This document shows, in pieces, positions 18,358-26,904 of a DNA stretch of 50,321 nt. How positions within the stretch are numbered: position 1 is the stretch's first letter; each line of letters opens with the position of its first letter. Origin of the DNA: JBKHDT01 sp049974825 (GTDB taxonomy: Bacteria; Pseudomonadota; Gammaproteobacteria; Halothiobacillales; Halothiobacillaceae); NCBI GenBank assembly GCA_049974825.1, contig JBNGDJ010000004.1, positions 1-50,321 of the forward strand, given 5' to 3'. Position numbers and translations under genes: made by a program. The notes under the pieces are model-generated. The model made no database searches and was not told the origin of the DNA. It saw only the letters and a program-made list of their open reading frames with translations.

Positions 18358-19376
18358 CAGTGAAGCTCCTCATGTTCATCCACCGGCTCGTCCCGGCCTT
18401 CCTCGTCTCCGTGACGGATCGCTTCGAGAACCTTGACCGCCAGATTGCCGCGATGGACCCCATACTGGCCGGTAAACAGGGGGACTCCCTCGGCGGCCAG
18501 CACGATCGACTCGGGCATTTCAAAGGGAATGATGTCGCCGGTCTTCATGTGAATCAGGTCGGAAAGGCGCACCCGCGACTCGCCGAGCTGCGCGACCAGT
18601 TCGATTTCCGCCTGACCCAGCTCCCGCTTCAGCGCCCGCGTCCAACGCTCGTCCACCTCCAGGCGATCGCCCTGAAGACCACCATCCAGCAGGTCGCGGA
18701 TCGGCTCGATCATCGAGTAGGGCAGCACCATCTGGAACAGCCCGCCGCCGCCCTCGACCTCGAGCCGGAAACTGTTGACGACCACCACTTCCGAGGAAGA
18801 GACGATGTTGGCCAGCTGCGGATTCATCTCGTGGCTGACCGTCTCGAACTTGATCGGCTTGATGGGGTTCCAGGACTTCTCCACTTCCTCGGTCGCCATT
18901 TCCAGAACCCGCTGGATGACGCGGAGCTCGGTCGGCGTGAAGTCCCGTCCCTCGATCTTGGAGTGGCGCCCAAAGCCGCCGAAGTAGTTGTCCACCAACG
19001 AGAACACCAGCCGGGACTCCATCATGAACAGCCCCAGGCCCTTGAGCGGCTTGACGTGAACCATGGTCAGCGAGGTCGGCACGAACAGGGTGTGCACATA
19101 CTCGCTGTACTTCATCATCTTGACGCCCTCGATGGTCACTTCCACCGTGCGGCGCAGCATGGAGACCAGACGAATCCGGATATTGCGCGCAAAGCGCTCG
19201 TTGAGCATTTCCAGCGTCGGCAGGCGACCCCGGACGATCCGCTCCTGGGTGGTAAAGTCCCAGGGCTTCGCCTCATTGTCGTCCCCGACCCCGGTCTCGG
19301 TGTCGACATCACCGTCATCCACGCCGTTGAGCAGCGCGTCGATTTCGTCCTGGGAAAGAATGTCCGAACCGGCCAT
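18357..19376 (-). CDS. fliM: Flagellar motor switch protein FliM
   Basis: 339 residues. The N-terminal CheY-P-binding motif DILSQDEIDALLNGV (about residues 4-18) is followed by an acidic linker, the CheC-like middle domain (ERFARNIRIRLVSMLRRTVEV, KGLGLFMMESRLVFSLVDNYFGG) and a C-terminal SpoA domain. CheY-P binding here switches rotation. It follows fliL by 15 bp. Confidence 0.97.
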   Translation of the reverse strand: MAGSDILSQDEIDALLNGVDDGDVDTETGVGDDNEAKPWDFTTQERIVRGRLPTLEMLNERFARNIRIRLVSMLRRTVEVTIEGVKMMKYSEYVHTLFVPTSLTMVHVKPLKGLGLFMMESRLVFSLVDNYFGGFGRHSKIEGRDFTPTELRVIQRVLEMATEEVEKSWNPIKPIKFETVSHEMNPQLANIVSSSEVVVVNSFRLEVEGGGGLFQMVLPYSMIEPIRDLLDGGLQGDRLEVDERWTRALKRELGQAEIELVAQLGESRVRLSDLIHMKTGDIIPFEMPESIVLAAEGVPLFTGQYGVHRGNLAVKVLEAIRHGDEEGRDEPVDEHEELH

Positions 19377-19391
19377 GGCACTGCCCCCGGC

Positions 19392-19910
19392 TTACTGCAT
19401 CAGGATCCGGGTCAGGAACACGTCGTCGACAGCATCACTGACCCCTTCGCGGTTCTCGATCACCTGATTGACCTCCACCGCAATGGCGTCCCGCAATTGC
19501 TCCTTGCCCTCGCGGGTACGCAGCGTGGCCGGGTCGAATTCACTCGCCACGAGGTTGATATTGTTGACAATCTCGCCCTTGTGCTTCGTGAAAAATGCCT
19601 CGCCGTTTTCCAGATGAGTACGGAACTGCATGTTCATCTGCAGCAGACGGGCATCGGTCGGGTTTGCAAAATTGACCGTAATCGCCTCGCCGAGCTCGAA
19701 ATTGACGGCCGGACCCTTGGCGGCCTCGGCGGGTTGCTCCTCGACCTGCTCGGTTTCGGCTCCCTCGCCGTTCTCAGCCTCCTTGTCGCCGCCGAGAAAC
19801 ATCATCGCGCCCACGGCCCCAAGCGCAAGCACCAGCAGAATCACCACGATCAGGAGGATCAGCACCAGCTTGCTACCCTTCTTCTTGCCTTCCTCTTCTG
19901 CCTCTGCCAT
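19392..19910 (-). CDS. fliL: Flagellar basal-body-associated protein FliL
   Basis: 172 residues from the ATG at 19910, with GGAGTG upstream; a longer in-frame reading runs into a repeat element and is not used. A short charged cytoplasmic N-terminus is followed by one transmembrane helix (LVLILLIVVILLVLALGAVG), an acidic periplasmic linker and the FliL domain (FELGEAITVNFANPTDARLLQMNMQFRT, ending DDVFLTRILMQ). It is the first gene of the fliLMNOPQR run. Repeat copy A lies 27 bp upstream. Confidence 0.94.
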   Translation of the reverse strand: MAEAEEEGKKKGSKLVLILLIVVILLVLALGAVGAMMFLGGDKEAENGEGAETEQVEEQPAEAAKGPAVNFELGEAITVNFANPTDARLLQMNMQFRTHLENGEAFFTKHKGEIVNNINLVASEFDPATLRTREGKEQLRDAIAVEVNQVIENREGVSDAVDDVFLTRILMQ

Positions 19911-19936
19911 GAAACACTCCTTATGGATTTTCACAA

Positions 19937-20022
19937 GGGAGTCTCTGCACGAGCGCAGAGATTCCCGTTTGGGACATGGATGTCGAAATGCAGCATGCCG
20001 CAGGCCATTGCCTTGCGAAGCA
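19937..20022 (+). repeat. Triple-hairpin repeat, copy A
   Basis: Hairpin 1 pairs GGGAGTCTCTGC (19937-19948) with GCAGAGATTCCC (19955-19966). Hairpin 2 is GACA, loop TGGA, TGTC (19973-19984). The 3' part (GGCCATTGCCTTGCGAAGC) aligns with the third hairpin of the family but lacks a clean 5' arm. It lies in the gap between the diguanylate cyclase gene and fliL, 27 bp upstream of the fliL start codon. Confidence 0.8.
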
Positions 20023-20060
20023 CCAAGCCGCGGGGGGCTTGGCACAGGCGCTTCGGCAAG
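20010..20060. other. Long dyad upstream of fliL
   Basis: Nested inverted repeats: an outer pair CTTGCGAAG and CTTCGGCAAG, and an inner hairpin CCAAGCC with GGGCTTGG (20023-20042). It abuts repeat copy A and lies about 100-150 bp upstream of fliL and 100 bp downstream of the cyclase gene. It could be a 3'-end element for the cyclase mRNA or a leader structure; no T tract is visible on the minus strand. Confidence 0.45.
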
Positions 20061-20160
20061 CCGTTCAGGCAGTGCGGCTCGAGCCGGAGACCGGCGTGTA
20101 GATGCCTTTGAGCGCGTAGATTATCATGCCGCCGCGGATTCGGCGCCCTCCCCGAGCGGC

Positions 20161-21105
20161 TCAGGCGGCCTCGCGCTTGTGACGATACATGGCCCCGTCG
20201 GCCCGCCGATACAGATCGGCCGCCGTATCACCCGGCCGGGCTTCCGCCAACCCGGCATTGACCTGAAGCAGCACATCCAGGCTGCCGACATGCAGGGGGT
20301 GATGGCCCAGCCAGTCCACCATCCGCTCGGCCACATGGGCGCCGCCCTCCGCACCGGTGGCCGGCAGCAGAGCCACAAACTCGTCCCCGCCGATCCGGTA
20401 GGCGTTGTCTGCCTCGCGCAGGGTGTCCTGCAACCCTCGGGCAACATGCACCAAGGCCAGATCGCCCACGTCATGCCCCCAAGTGTCATTGACCTGCTTG
20501 AAGTCCCGCATGTCGAAGAGCACCAGCGAAAACTGGGTTCCGTAACGCTCAAACCGGTGCATCTCCTGTCCCAGGTCGCGCTCCCAGGCGGCCCGGTTGC
20601 CCAGGCGTGTCAGGGGGTCGCGGTGCGCGGCATCCACCATCTGCTGGTACAGGGTCGCGTTGCGCAATGGCAGGGTCGCCAAAGCAACCAGCGTCTCCAC
20701 CCGGGCCATGTGATCGGCGGCGATGGGCTGAAAGGCATACAGGTCAAGCGTCCCGATTGGCTCACCCTGCAGATCAAGGCCGAACTCGGTGATCCAGGGC
20801 CCCTGCTCGCCACTGAGCAGATCCAGCCCCCCGGAAATCCAGCGCGCCCCGCACACGGCAGTCTCCTGCGCCAGATAGCGGCGAAAAGTGCCGAGCAGAA
20901 CGGCGGGATCCAGGCTGTGCTGAAAGGCGCCCGAGAGCGTCAGAAGAAGATCCGCCGGCACATGCTGCAACTGGCTGGCAAGCGGCGCCATGGTCTCTTC
21001 GGGGTCCGGCAGCCGGACCATGGCGCGCCGGTGCGCTCCTGCACTCTGGTTCCAGCGGGTACGGATACGGGCCGGCTCGGGAATACTTGCGATCTGGGCA
21101 GCCAT
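20161..21105 (-). CDS. Diguanylate cyclase (GGDEF domain)
   Basis: 314 residues. The C-terminal ~165 residues are a GGDEF domain: DPLTRLGNRAAWERDL, LFDMRDFKQVNDTWGHDVGD and an intact active site YRIGGDEFVALLP. An inhibitory I-site RxxD (READ) sits five residues before GGDEF, so product inhibition by c-di-GMP is expected. The N-terminal ~150 residues have no motif I recognise, but their placement suggests a GAF-like sensory domain (inference). Internal ATGs near residues 29 and 39 are alternative starts. Located at the upstream border of the flagellar cluster, it may tune the motile/sessile switch. Confidence 0.88.
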   Translation of the reverse strand: MAAQIASIPEPARIRTRWNQSAGAHRRAMVRLPDPEETMAPLASQLQHVPADLLLTLSGAFQHSLDPAVLLGTFRRYLAQETAVCGARWISGGLDLLSGEQGPWITEFGLDLQGEPIGTLDLYAFQPIAADHMARVETLVALATLPLRNATLYQQMVDAAHRDPLTRLGNRAAWERDLGQEMHRFERYGTQFSLVLFDMRDFKQVNDTWGHDVGDLALVHVARGLQDTLREADNAYRIGGDEFVALLPATGAEGGAHVAERMVDWLGHHPLHVGSLDVLLQVNAGLAEARPGDTAADLYRRADGAMYRHKREAA

Positions 21106-21338
21106 GACGCGCTCCTTATCGTGAATCGTTCGTGACCCAAATCAAGCAGGCTTCATGCCAGGAACAAAAATTCAACCGAAGATCCGCAACAGGAACCACC
21201 CATCCATCTGAATATAAAGGATAAAATTCAAAGAGCAGCCCACAGAAACCAACCCGGGTCATTGAGGCAAGCCTGCCGGGACAGCCAGGCCGTCGCCCTT
21301 TGTCGTCGCCCGGGATTGCCCGAGGACAACGGGACAGA

Positions 21339-22220
21339 TCACGACTTGTCGCGCAGGGCCATTACCCGACGATAGACCGCATTCCGTGGCTGGCCAGTGG
21401 CAGTCACCAGGGTGGCCACGATACTGCGGGGCGAGACGCCCTCGGCCAGCAAGGCCGCGATCAAAGCATCCGGCGCGACAGCCGCCTCCTCAATTGCTGA
21501 CGATGCATCCTCTGCCCCAGCGACCATGATTACCCACTCCCCGCGCCTTTCGATGGTCCCGTTGGTCAGGGCCGCCGAGAGATCCGCCAGAGAACCGTCA
21601 AAAAATCGCTCGTAACGCTTGGTCAGTTCAGCTGCCAGGACGGCAGGCCGGTTCTCACCCAGGCCCGACGTCAAATCCTTGACCGATTCCGTCAGCCGAT
21701 GAGGTGATTCGTAGTAAATCAGGGTGCCGCTGTAATCGGCCATGACCTCGATACGCTGACGACGGGCCGCCTTGCGCGCCGGCAGAAAGCCCTCGAAGGC
21801 GAAGCGGTCAGACGGCAGCCCCGCCGCGCTGAGGGCGGCAATCAGGGCGCTGGGGCCGGGCACGGGACAGACCGGGTGCCCCGCAGACCGGACGGCGCGA
21901 ACCAGCACGAATCCCGGATCGGAAATCAGCGGCGTGCCGGCGTCACTGATCAGGGCCACCGACTGACCTGCCTCCAGCGCTTCGACCAAACGACGGCTTC
22001 GCTCGCTCTCGTTGTGCTCGTGCAGCGACAGTTTTCGAGTGCCGATCCCGAAGTGATCCAGCAACCGCCCGCTGTGGCGCGTATCTTCGCAGGCGATCAG
22101 GTCCACCTCGGCGAGCACGGCCCGCGCCCTGTCGGACAGGTCGGACAGGTTACCCAGTGGCGTCGCCACAACATAAAGAGTACCGGGGACCACCCAGCGT
22201 CCTGATTCTGCAACACGCAT
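21339..22220 (-). CDS. rsmI: 16S rRNA 2'-O-ribose C1402 methyltransferase RsmI
   Basis: 293 residues with the tetrapyrrole-methylase fold of RsmI: GTLYVVATPLGNLSDLSDRA at the N-terminus, IACEDTRHSGRLLDHFGI, ALISDAGTPLISDPGFVLV, VPGPSALIAALSAAGLP and FEGFLPARKAAR. It methylates C1402 in the decoding centre using S-adenosylmethionine. The gene is divergent from lpoA, an arrangement conserved in many gammaproteobacteria; 96 bp separate the starts. Confidence 0.97.
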   Translation of the reverse strand: MRVAESGRWVVPGTLYVVATPLGNLSDLSDRARAVLAEVDLIACEDTRHSGRLLDHFGIGTRKLSLHEHNESERSRRLVEALEAGQSVALISDAGTPLISDPGFVLVRAVRSAGHPVCPVPGPSALIAALSAAGLPSDRFAFEGFLPARKAARRQRIEVMADYSGTLIYYESPHRLTESVKDLTSGLGENRPAVLAAELTKRYERFFDGSLADLSAALTNGTIERRGEWVIMVAGAEDASSAIEEAAVAPDALIAALLAEGVSPRSIVATLVTATGQPRNAVYRRVMALRDKS

Positions 22221-22224
22221 GACC

Positions 22225-22230
22225 TATAAT
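22225..22230 (+). promoter_or_regulatory. Candidate -10 element for lpoA
   Basis: A perfect TATAAT stands about 87 bp before the lpoA start codon and just upstream of the rsmI start. No good -35 hexamer is seen 16-18 bp upstream, so support is from the -10 alone. Confidence 0.4.
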
Positions 22231-22316
22231 CTCGAAAATCCGTGACTTCGCGTCGGCCCGCTCGATCCGCGCGAATCGCGATCTGTCCAGCCCAGCCCAA
22301 GCCAGGAGCCTAGCGG

Positions 22317-24257
22317 ATGCTTCCGCCCCAAGCCCTCTTGCGCGCCCTCGCGCTCTGTTTTTTCCTGATCCCGATCATTGCCTGTGCCCCCAGGCCTGAC
22401 CTGCAGTCGGACCAGGCCCGCACAGACCCGTCTCCGGCAGCCGTCACCGAGACGCAACTGACCGAAGGCAGCCCCGAGCAGATTGCACAAGCCTACTATC
22501 GACTCTCGACGCAGGCGGAGGGTACCACGGCGCTGGACGCGCAGATGCGCGCGGTTGAAACACTGCTGGACCAGGAGTCCTTCACCCCGGCCGGCGTCAT
22601 GCTCGACCGTTTCGCGACGGAAGATCGTGCCCGCTGGCCTGACCTTGCCGAGCGCCGGGCTCAGCTGCTTGAAGGCCTGGCACTTATGGAGGCTGGAGAA
22701 ACGGTCGCTGCACTGCGCACTGTCCGTGATGTTCCCGTCCCGCTCGACGAAGCGGAAACCAACCGCCGACTGCTGCTGCTGGCAGAGATCCACAGGCGCC
22801 TGGAATTGCCAGTAGACGCCGTTCGGCACCGCGTCATCCTTGACGAGCGACTTTCCGGCCCATCCGCGCAGCGCAACCGTGAAGCCATTGTCCGCACGCT
22901 TCACGGACTGCCCACCGCAACGTTGCGTGAAGCACAGCGCACCTACCCTGACGGCGCCATGGGCGAGTGGATCGCGCTGGCACGCGCAGTCCACCAGGGA
23001 CAGTCGGCGGTGGCAGACTGGACGCAAGCCCATCCGGATCACCCGGGCAGTCGCGCACCGCTCAAGGACGTGCTGGCGGAGCTGGCACCCGCTGGACCGT
23101 CGCTGGCGCCGGGCGAAGCAGGCGGGCCGGTGGCCGTTTTGCTTCCGATGACCGGGCGTTTCGCCAGTCTGGCAGAGGCGATCCGCCAGGGCATGGACAT
23201 GTCGGCGGCCCTGCATGTCGGCGGCCCGGCGCGGGAGATTGTTTACCTCGACAGCGGTGAAACGCCCGAAACCTTTGCCGCAGCCCTGGAGCAGGCCCTG
23301 GACCAAAGACCGGCAGTGCTAGTCGGCCCCCTCATCAAAACTCAGCTGCCGGGGCTGGAAGCACTGCCGGCCGGCAGCCCGCCGGTCATTGCCCTGAATC
23401 GGGACGAGGACGCTTCCCCGCTGCCGCCGCAGGTCGTGCAGTTCGCGCTCTCCCCGGAACAGGACGCGCGCGCCGCGGCGGCGCGCATGATTGCCGACGG
23501 CCGCTACCGGGCGCTGATGCTGCTTTCCGAGGACAGGCTGGGTGACCGGGTGGGCAACGCCTTTGCCAGCGAATACCAACTGCTTGGCGGCACGGTGGTT
23601 GCCGAAGCACGAGTCAACCCGGAAGAGACGGACTTTCGAGCCCAGATCCAGCCGTTGCTCGGTTCACGATCACCGGGTGACGGACGTTACGATCCGCAGA
23701 TCCGAAGTGATGTCGACGCTCTTTTTATCGGTGCGGCCGAAGCGCTGGTCGTTCAGCTGGTGCCCCAGGTGGACTACCACGGTGGCGAGGCGCTGCCGCG
23801 CTATTCCACCTCGCTGGTTCACGAGGGGATTCCCGACCCCTGGCGCGACCGGGACAAGCGCGGCCTGATCGTACCCATCGCCCCGCTGCTGCTGGCGGGC
23901 AACAGCCTGCCGGATGATCCAAGGTACATGGAATACGAGCGCGCCTCGCTCAGCGGTTTTCCGAGCCTGTTCGCCTTTGGTGCCGACGCCATGACGCTGG
24001 CTCTGGATCTGGCGGATCTCGATCATGATCGCTGGATCGAGGGACGCACGGGCAGCCTGCGCCTGAGCGGCACCGGAGTGATCGAGCGCGAGCCGGCCTG
24101 GGCCCGCTTTGACGAGAACGGCAAGCTGATCCCACTCTCCGGCTTCGAGCCCTACGTCCCGACAACCCCGGAGACGATCTCACCCCTTCCAGCCCTGCCC
24201 AATGCTCGGATGCCGAATGTTCCGGTCCGCGAAGTACGCTCTGAAATCAGCCGCTGA
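22317..24257 (+). CDS. lpoA: Penicillin-binding protein activator LpoA (LppC family) lipoprotein
   Basis: 646 residues. A lipoprotein signal ends in a lipobox with Cys23 (LIPIIACAP). An N-terminal helical TPR-like region (about 45-260) is followed by a periplasmic-binding-protein-like domain (about 265-610) with PVAVLLPMTGRFASLAEAIRQG and FASEYQLLGGTVVAEARV. LpoA is an outer-membrane lipoprotein that activates PBP1a. The ATG has GGAG upstream. It is followed by yraN and a SIS gene, the standard gammaproteobacterial order (lpoA-yraN-diaA). Confidence 0.93.
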   Translation: MLPPQALLRALALCFFLIPIIACAPRPDLQSDQARTDPSPAAVTETQLTEGSPEQIAQAYYRLSTQAEGTTALDAQMRAVETLLDQESFTPAGVMLDRFATEDRARWPDLAERRAQLLEGLALMEAGETVAALRTVRDVPVPLDEAETNRRLLLLAEIHRRLELPVDAVRHRVILDERLSGPSAQRNREAIVRTLHGLPTATLREAQRTYPDGAMGEWIALARAVHQGQSAVADWTQAHPDHPGSRAPLKDVLAELAPAGPSLAPGEAGGPVAVLLPMTGRFASLAEAIRQGMDMSAALHVGGPAREIVYLDSGETPETFAAALEQALDQRPAVLVGPLIKTQLPGLEALPAGSPPVIALNRDEDASPLPPQVVQFALSPEQDARAAAARMIADGRYRALMLLSEDRLGDRVGNAFASEYQLLGGTVVAEARVNPEETDFRAQIQPLLGSRSPGDGRYDPQIRSDVDALFIGAAEALVVQLVPQVDYHGGEALPRYSTSLVHEGIPDPWRDRDKRGLIVPIAPLLLAGNSLPDDPRYMEYERASLSGFPSLFAFGADAMTLALDLADLDHDRWIEGRTGSLRLSGTGVIEREPAWARFDENGKLIPLSGFEPYVPTTPETISPLPALPNARMPNVPVREVRSEISR

Positions 24258-24606
24258 TCGCCGCCTGCGCGGGTCCGCAGGTGAACGGATTGCCCGCCAG
24301 TGGCTCGAACAACAGGGATTGAAAACCCTGTCGGAAAACTGGCGGGGCGGTCGGGGCGAACTGGACCTGGTAATGCGCGACGGGGCCACGCTGGTGTTCG
24401 TGGAGGTCCGCAGTCGGCGTGCAGGAGCGCGTGTTTCCGCCATCGAGAGCCTGGACCCGCGCAAGCTGGCCAAGGTTCGCGAAACGGCCCAGCGCTACCT
24501 GCTCGCCCACCCGCGCTGGCAAACAGCGCCCTGTCGTTTCGATGTCGTGGCGCTGACTGGTCCGGCGGAAGAACCCCGGGTGGACTGGATTCGGGACGCG
24601 TTCTGA
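24202..24606 (+). CDS. yraN: YraN family (UPF0102) endonuclease-fold protein
   Basis: 134 residues matching UPF0102: GERIARQWLEQQGLKTLSENWR, then GELDLVMRDGATLVFVEVRSR, whose E-x-D...ExV residues resemble a restriction-endonuclease/Holliday-resolvase-like core, and RKLAKVRETAQRYL. Function is unproven. It overlaps the end of lpoA by 41-56 bp depending on whether ATG 24202 or ATG 24217 is used. Confidence 0.9.
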   Translation: MLGCRMFRSAKYALKSAADRRLRGSAGERIARQWLEQQGLKTLSENWRGGRGELDLVMRDGATLVFVEVRSRRAGARVSAIESLDPRKLAKVRETAQRYLLAHPRWQTAPCRFDVVALTGPAEEPRVDWIRDAF

Positions 24607-24713
24607 GTCCGTCGCTGACGCGCCCCCTCAGCAGTCCGCACCGGGCCGATCGCAAGCGCGGCAATGGCCATGTGGCCGCACGCCAGCCACCCTGTCAATC
24701 AGAGTACGCATCC

Positions 24714-25274
24714 ATGATCGAAATCGTCGAAAGACGGCTTGACGCCTCGCTGAACGAATTGCGCGAGGCACTGACCCCACTGGCACCCCAGTTGCTCATG
24801 GCCGCGGGCATCATGCTCCAGGCCATACTGCAGGGGAACCGGATCCTTGCCTGCGGTGCGCGGGAGCGCAGCCAGCTTGCCGCGCACTTCGCCCGCCTGA
24901 TGATCGGCCAGTTCGAGCACGAACGTCCCGGCCTGCCGACCATGGCGCTGCAGGAATTCCCGGGTGGGCGAGAGCCCTTCGCCAAGGCCATCCGGGCACT
25001 GGGCGGTCAGGGCGATGTGCTGTTTGCCATTGGGCGGAACGATACCGAGGGACTCCAGGCCGCGCTTGAAGCCGGTCGCGAGCGGGAAATGCAGCGGATC
25101 CTCCTGACCTGTGGCGAGGAGGACACGCTCCGAGACGCCCTGCAAACCCGGGATTGCCTGATCTGCCTGCCGCCGGGGCGAGCCGCCCTCGCCCACGAGG
25201 GGCAACTGATGGTCATTCATGCGCTCTGCGATCTGGTCGACCGCCAGCTCCTCGGCCTCGAGGGGGCCGAATGA
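24714..25274 (+). CDS. SIS-domain protein (DiaA/GmhA family)
   Basis: 186 residues from the ATG at 24714. A SIS fold with ILACGARERSQLAAHFARLMIG and DVLFAIGRNDTEGLQAALEAGRE, although the usual GNGGSA and STSGNS motifs of GmhA/DiaA are altered (ACGARERS; GRNDTE), so sugar-phosphate isomerase activity is doubtful. By context after lpoA-yraN it takes the place of diaA, whose product binds DnaA and promotes timely replication initiation. Its stop overlaps the start of the next gene (ATGA). Confidence 0.78.
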   Translation: MIEIVERRLDASLNELREALTPLAPQLLMAAGIMLQAILQGNRILACGARERSQLAAHFARLMIGQFEHERPGLPTMALQEFPGGREPFAKAIRALGGQGDVLFAIGRNDTEGLQAALEAGREREMQRILLTCGEEDTLRDALQTRDCLICLPPGRAALAHEGQLMVIHALCDLVDRQLLGLEGAE

Positions 25275-26665
25275 GTCGGGAAGAACACTTCATCGCGGCG
25301 CTGGAAAGCGCGGTCGGTCGGGAGGATCTGCGGGAGGCGACCGGCGATCGCTGGCCCTACGGCATGGACAACAGCCGGCGACACGCCCTGCCGCTGGCCG
25401 TACTGATCGCCCGGGATCACGAGCAGGTAGCGGCAGCCGTCCGGGTCTGCGCCGAGCATCGCCTGCCGGTCACCGTTCGAGGACGCGGCACCGGAACCGC
25501 CGGGGGAGCCGTGCCGGAGCATGGGGGGCTGGTCATCAGCATGGAACGCATGGACCGGGTTCTCGAATTCGTGCCCGAGGACCGTCTGATCGTGGTGGAA
25601 GCGGGAATCACCAACGCCGTGGTTCAACAGGCGGTCGCGCAGGCCGGGTTCTTCTGGCCACCGGATCCTACCAGCAGTGCCATCTGCACGGTGGGCGGAA
25701 ATATCGCCTGCAATGCGGCCGGCCCAAAGGCCGTCAAGTACGGCAGCACCCGCGAGCATGTACTGGGGCTGCGCGCCGTCACGGGACAGGGAAACACCCT
25801 GCGCACCGGCGTGCGCACAACCAAGGGCGTGGTCGGCTACGACCTGACCAGGCTGCTGATCGGCTCGGAGGGGACACTGGGACTGGTCACCGAAGCCACC
25901 TTGAAACTGACACCCCGCCCCGAATCCCGGCGGATGTTCCGGGCGCTCTACTCGAACATGCGGTGCGCCTCCCTGGCCATCTCGCGCCTGATGGCCCAGC
26001 CGGTGACACCGTCAGCCCTGGAGTTTATCGACAGCATGGCACTCGATCTGCTGCGCCGCCACCGCGGCGTCGACCTGCCCGAAGAGGCCGGAGCCTTGCT
26101 GATGCTCGAGATCGACGGGACCGAGGCAACCGTCAGCGATGGTGCGCGGGAAATTCTCCGAACGGCCGATGGCCCTGGATGCCTGGAGGTCCGCGCAGCG
26201 GCGGACGACGACGAGGCCGTGCAGCTCTGGGCGGCGCGCAAGGCGCTGTCACCCACGCTGCGGCATCTGGCGCCCAAGAAGATCAATGAGGACGTGGTGG
26301 TACCCGTCTCGCGGATTCCGGAGCTGACTGACACGCTGGCGGAAGTGGCCGAGGCCCAGGGTCTGATCATTGCCAGCTTCGGCCATGCCGGCAACGGCAA
26401 CCTGCACGTCAACCTGATGGTCGACCCGGATGACCCGGAGCAGATGGCGCGTGCAGAAATCGCCCTGGAGGCCATCTTTCGCCGGGTGCTTGATCTGGGC
26501 GGGACGCTGTCGGGCGAGCACGGCATCGGACGGGTCAAGCGAGCGTTTGTCTCGATGGAGCTTGATGACGTCGCGCTTGAAACCATGCAGGCCATACGAC
26601 GGGCGATGGACCCGCTGGGCATTCTCAACCCGGGCAACAAGCTCCCTGATCCAGCCAGTCCCTGA
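25271..26665 (+). CDS. FAD-linked 2-hydroxyacid dehydrogenase (GlcD / D-lactate dehydrogenase family)
   Basis: 464 residues from the ATG at 25271 (ATGA overlap with the SIS gene). The N-terminal FAD-binding PCMH fold has VTVRGRGTGTAGGAVPEHGG and PDPTSSAICTVGGNIACNAAGP. The C-terminal FAD-oxidase domain has SFGHAGNGNLHVNLMVD and GGTLSGEHGIGRVKR. It probably oxidises D-lactate, glycolate or a similar 2-hydroxyacid with electrons passed to the respiratory chain. There are no glcE/glcF partners beside it. Glycolate from RuBisCO oxygenation is a conceivable substrate given the nearby carbon-fixation genes, but that is inference. Confidence 0.88.
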   Translation: MSREEHFIAALESAVGREDLREATGDRWPYGMDNSRRHALPLAVLIARDHEQVAAAVRVCAEHRLPVTVRGRGTGTAGGAVPEHGGLVISMERMDRVLEFVPEDRLIVVEAGITNAVVQQAVAQAGFFWPPDPTSSAICTVGGNIACNAAGPKAVKYGSTREHVLGLRAVTGQGNTLRTGVRTTKGVVGYDLTRLLIGSEGTLGLVTEATLKLTPRPESRRMFRALYSNMRCASLAISRLMAQPVTPSALEFIDSMALDLLRRHRGVDLPEEAGALLMLEIDGTEATVSDGAREILRTADGPGCLEVRAAADDDEAVQLWAARKALSPTLRHLAPKKINEDVVVPVSRIPELTDTLAEVAEAQGLIIASFGHAGNGNLHVNLMVDPDDPEQMARAEIALEAIFRRVLDLGGTLSGEHGIGRVKRAFVSMELDDVALETMQAIRRAMDPLGILNPGNKLPDPASP

Positions 26666-26685
26666 AATCAGCAACCCGTTGCCTC

Positions 26686-26766
26686 GGGAATCCCTGCACG
26701 AATGCTTCCAATTACCGTGCAGGGTATCGATGCCCTGCCGCACAATGGCGCAAGCCTTTGAAGTGC
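26686..26766 (+). repeat. Triple-hairpin repeat, copy B
   Basis: Starts GGGAATCCCTGCACGAATGC; hairpin 1 is largely decayed. Hairpin 2 is intact: GCAGGGTA, loop TCGA, TGCCCTGC (26719-26738). Hairpin 3 keeps CACAATGGC, loop GCAA, GCC. It lies between the convergent dehydrogenase and cbbR genes. Confidence 0.8.
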
Positions 26767-26854
26767 CCTCCACGAGCCGTTCAGGTATCGGCCCGATCGT
26801 TGCTGCAGAACGTCATCCTGGAATTTATATGAAGTTTCCCTCGGCGGGATTCGA

Positions 26855-26871
26855 CTGTCAGCCCCTGACAG
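26855..26871. other. Short perfect hairpin downstream of cbbR
   Basis: CTGTCAG, spacer CCC, CTGACAG, about 33 bp after the cbbR stop and flanked by an outer CTCGG/CCGAG pair. It sits between convergent genes where a bidirectional terminator would be expected, but no T run follows on either strand. Confidence 0.45.
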
Positions 26872-26904
26872 CCGAGCCCGGTTCGCGGCGGCGCCCAGCC
26901 TCGT

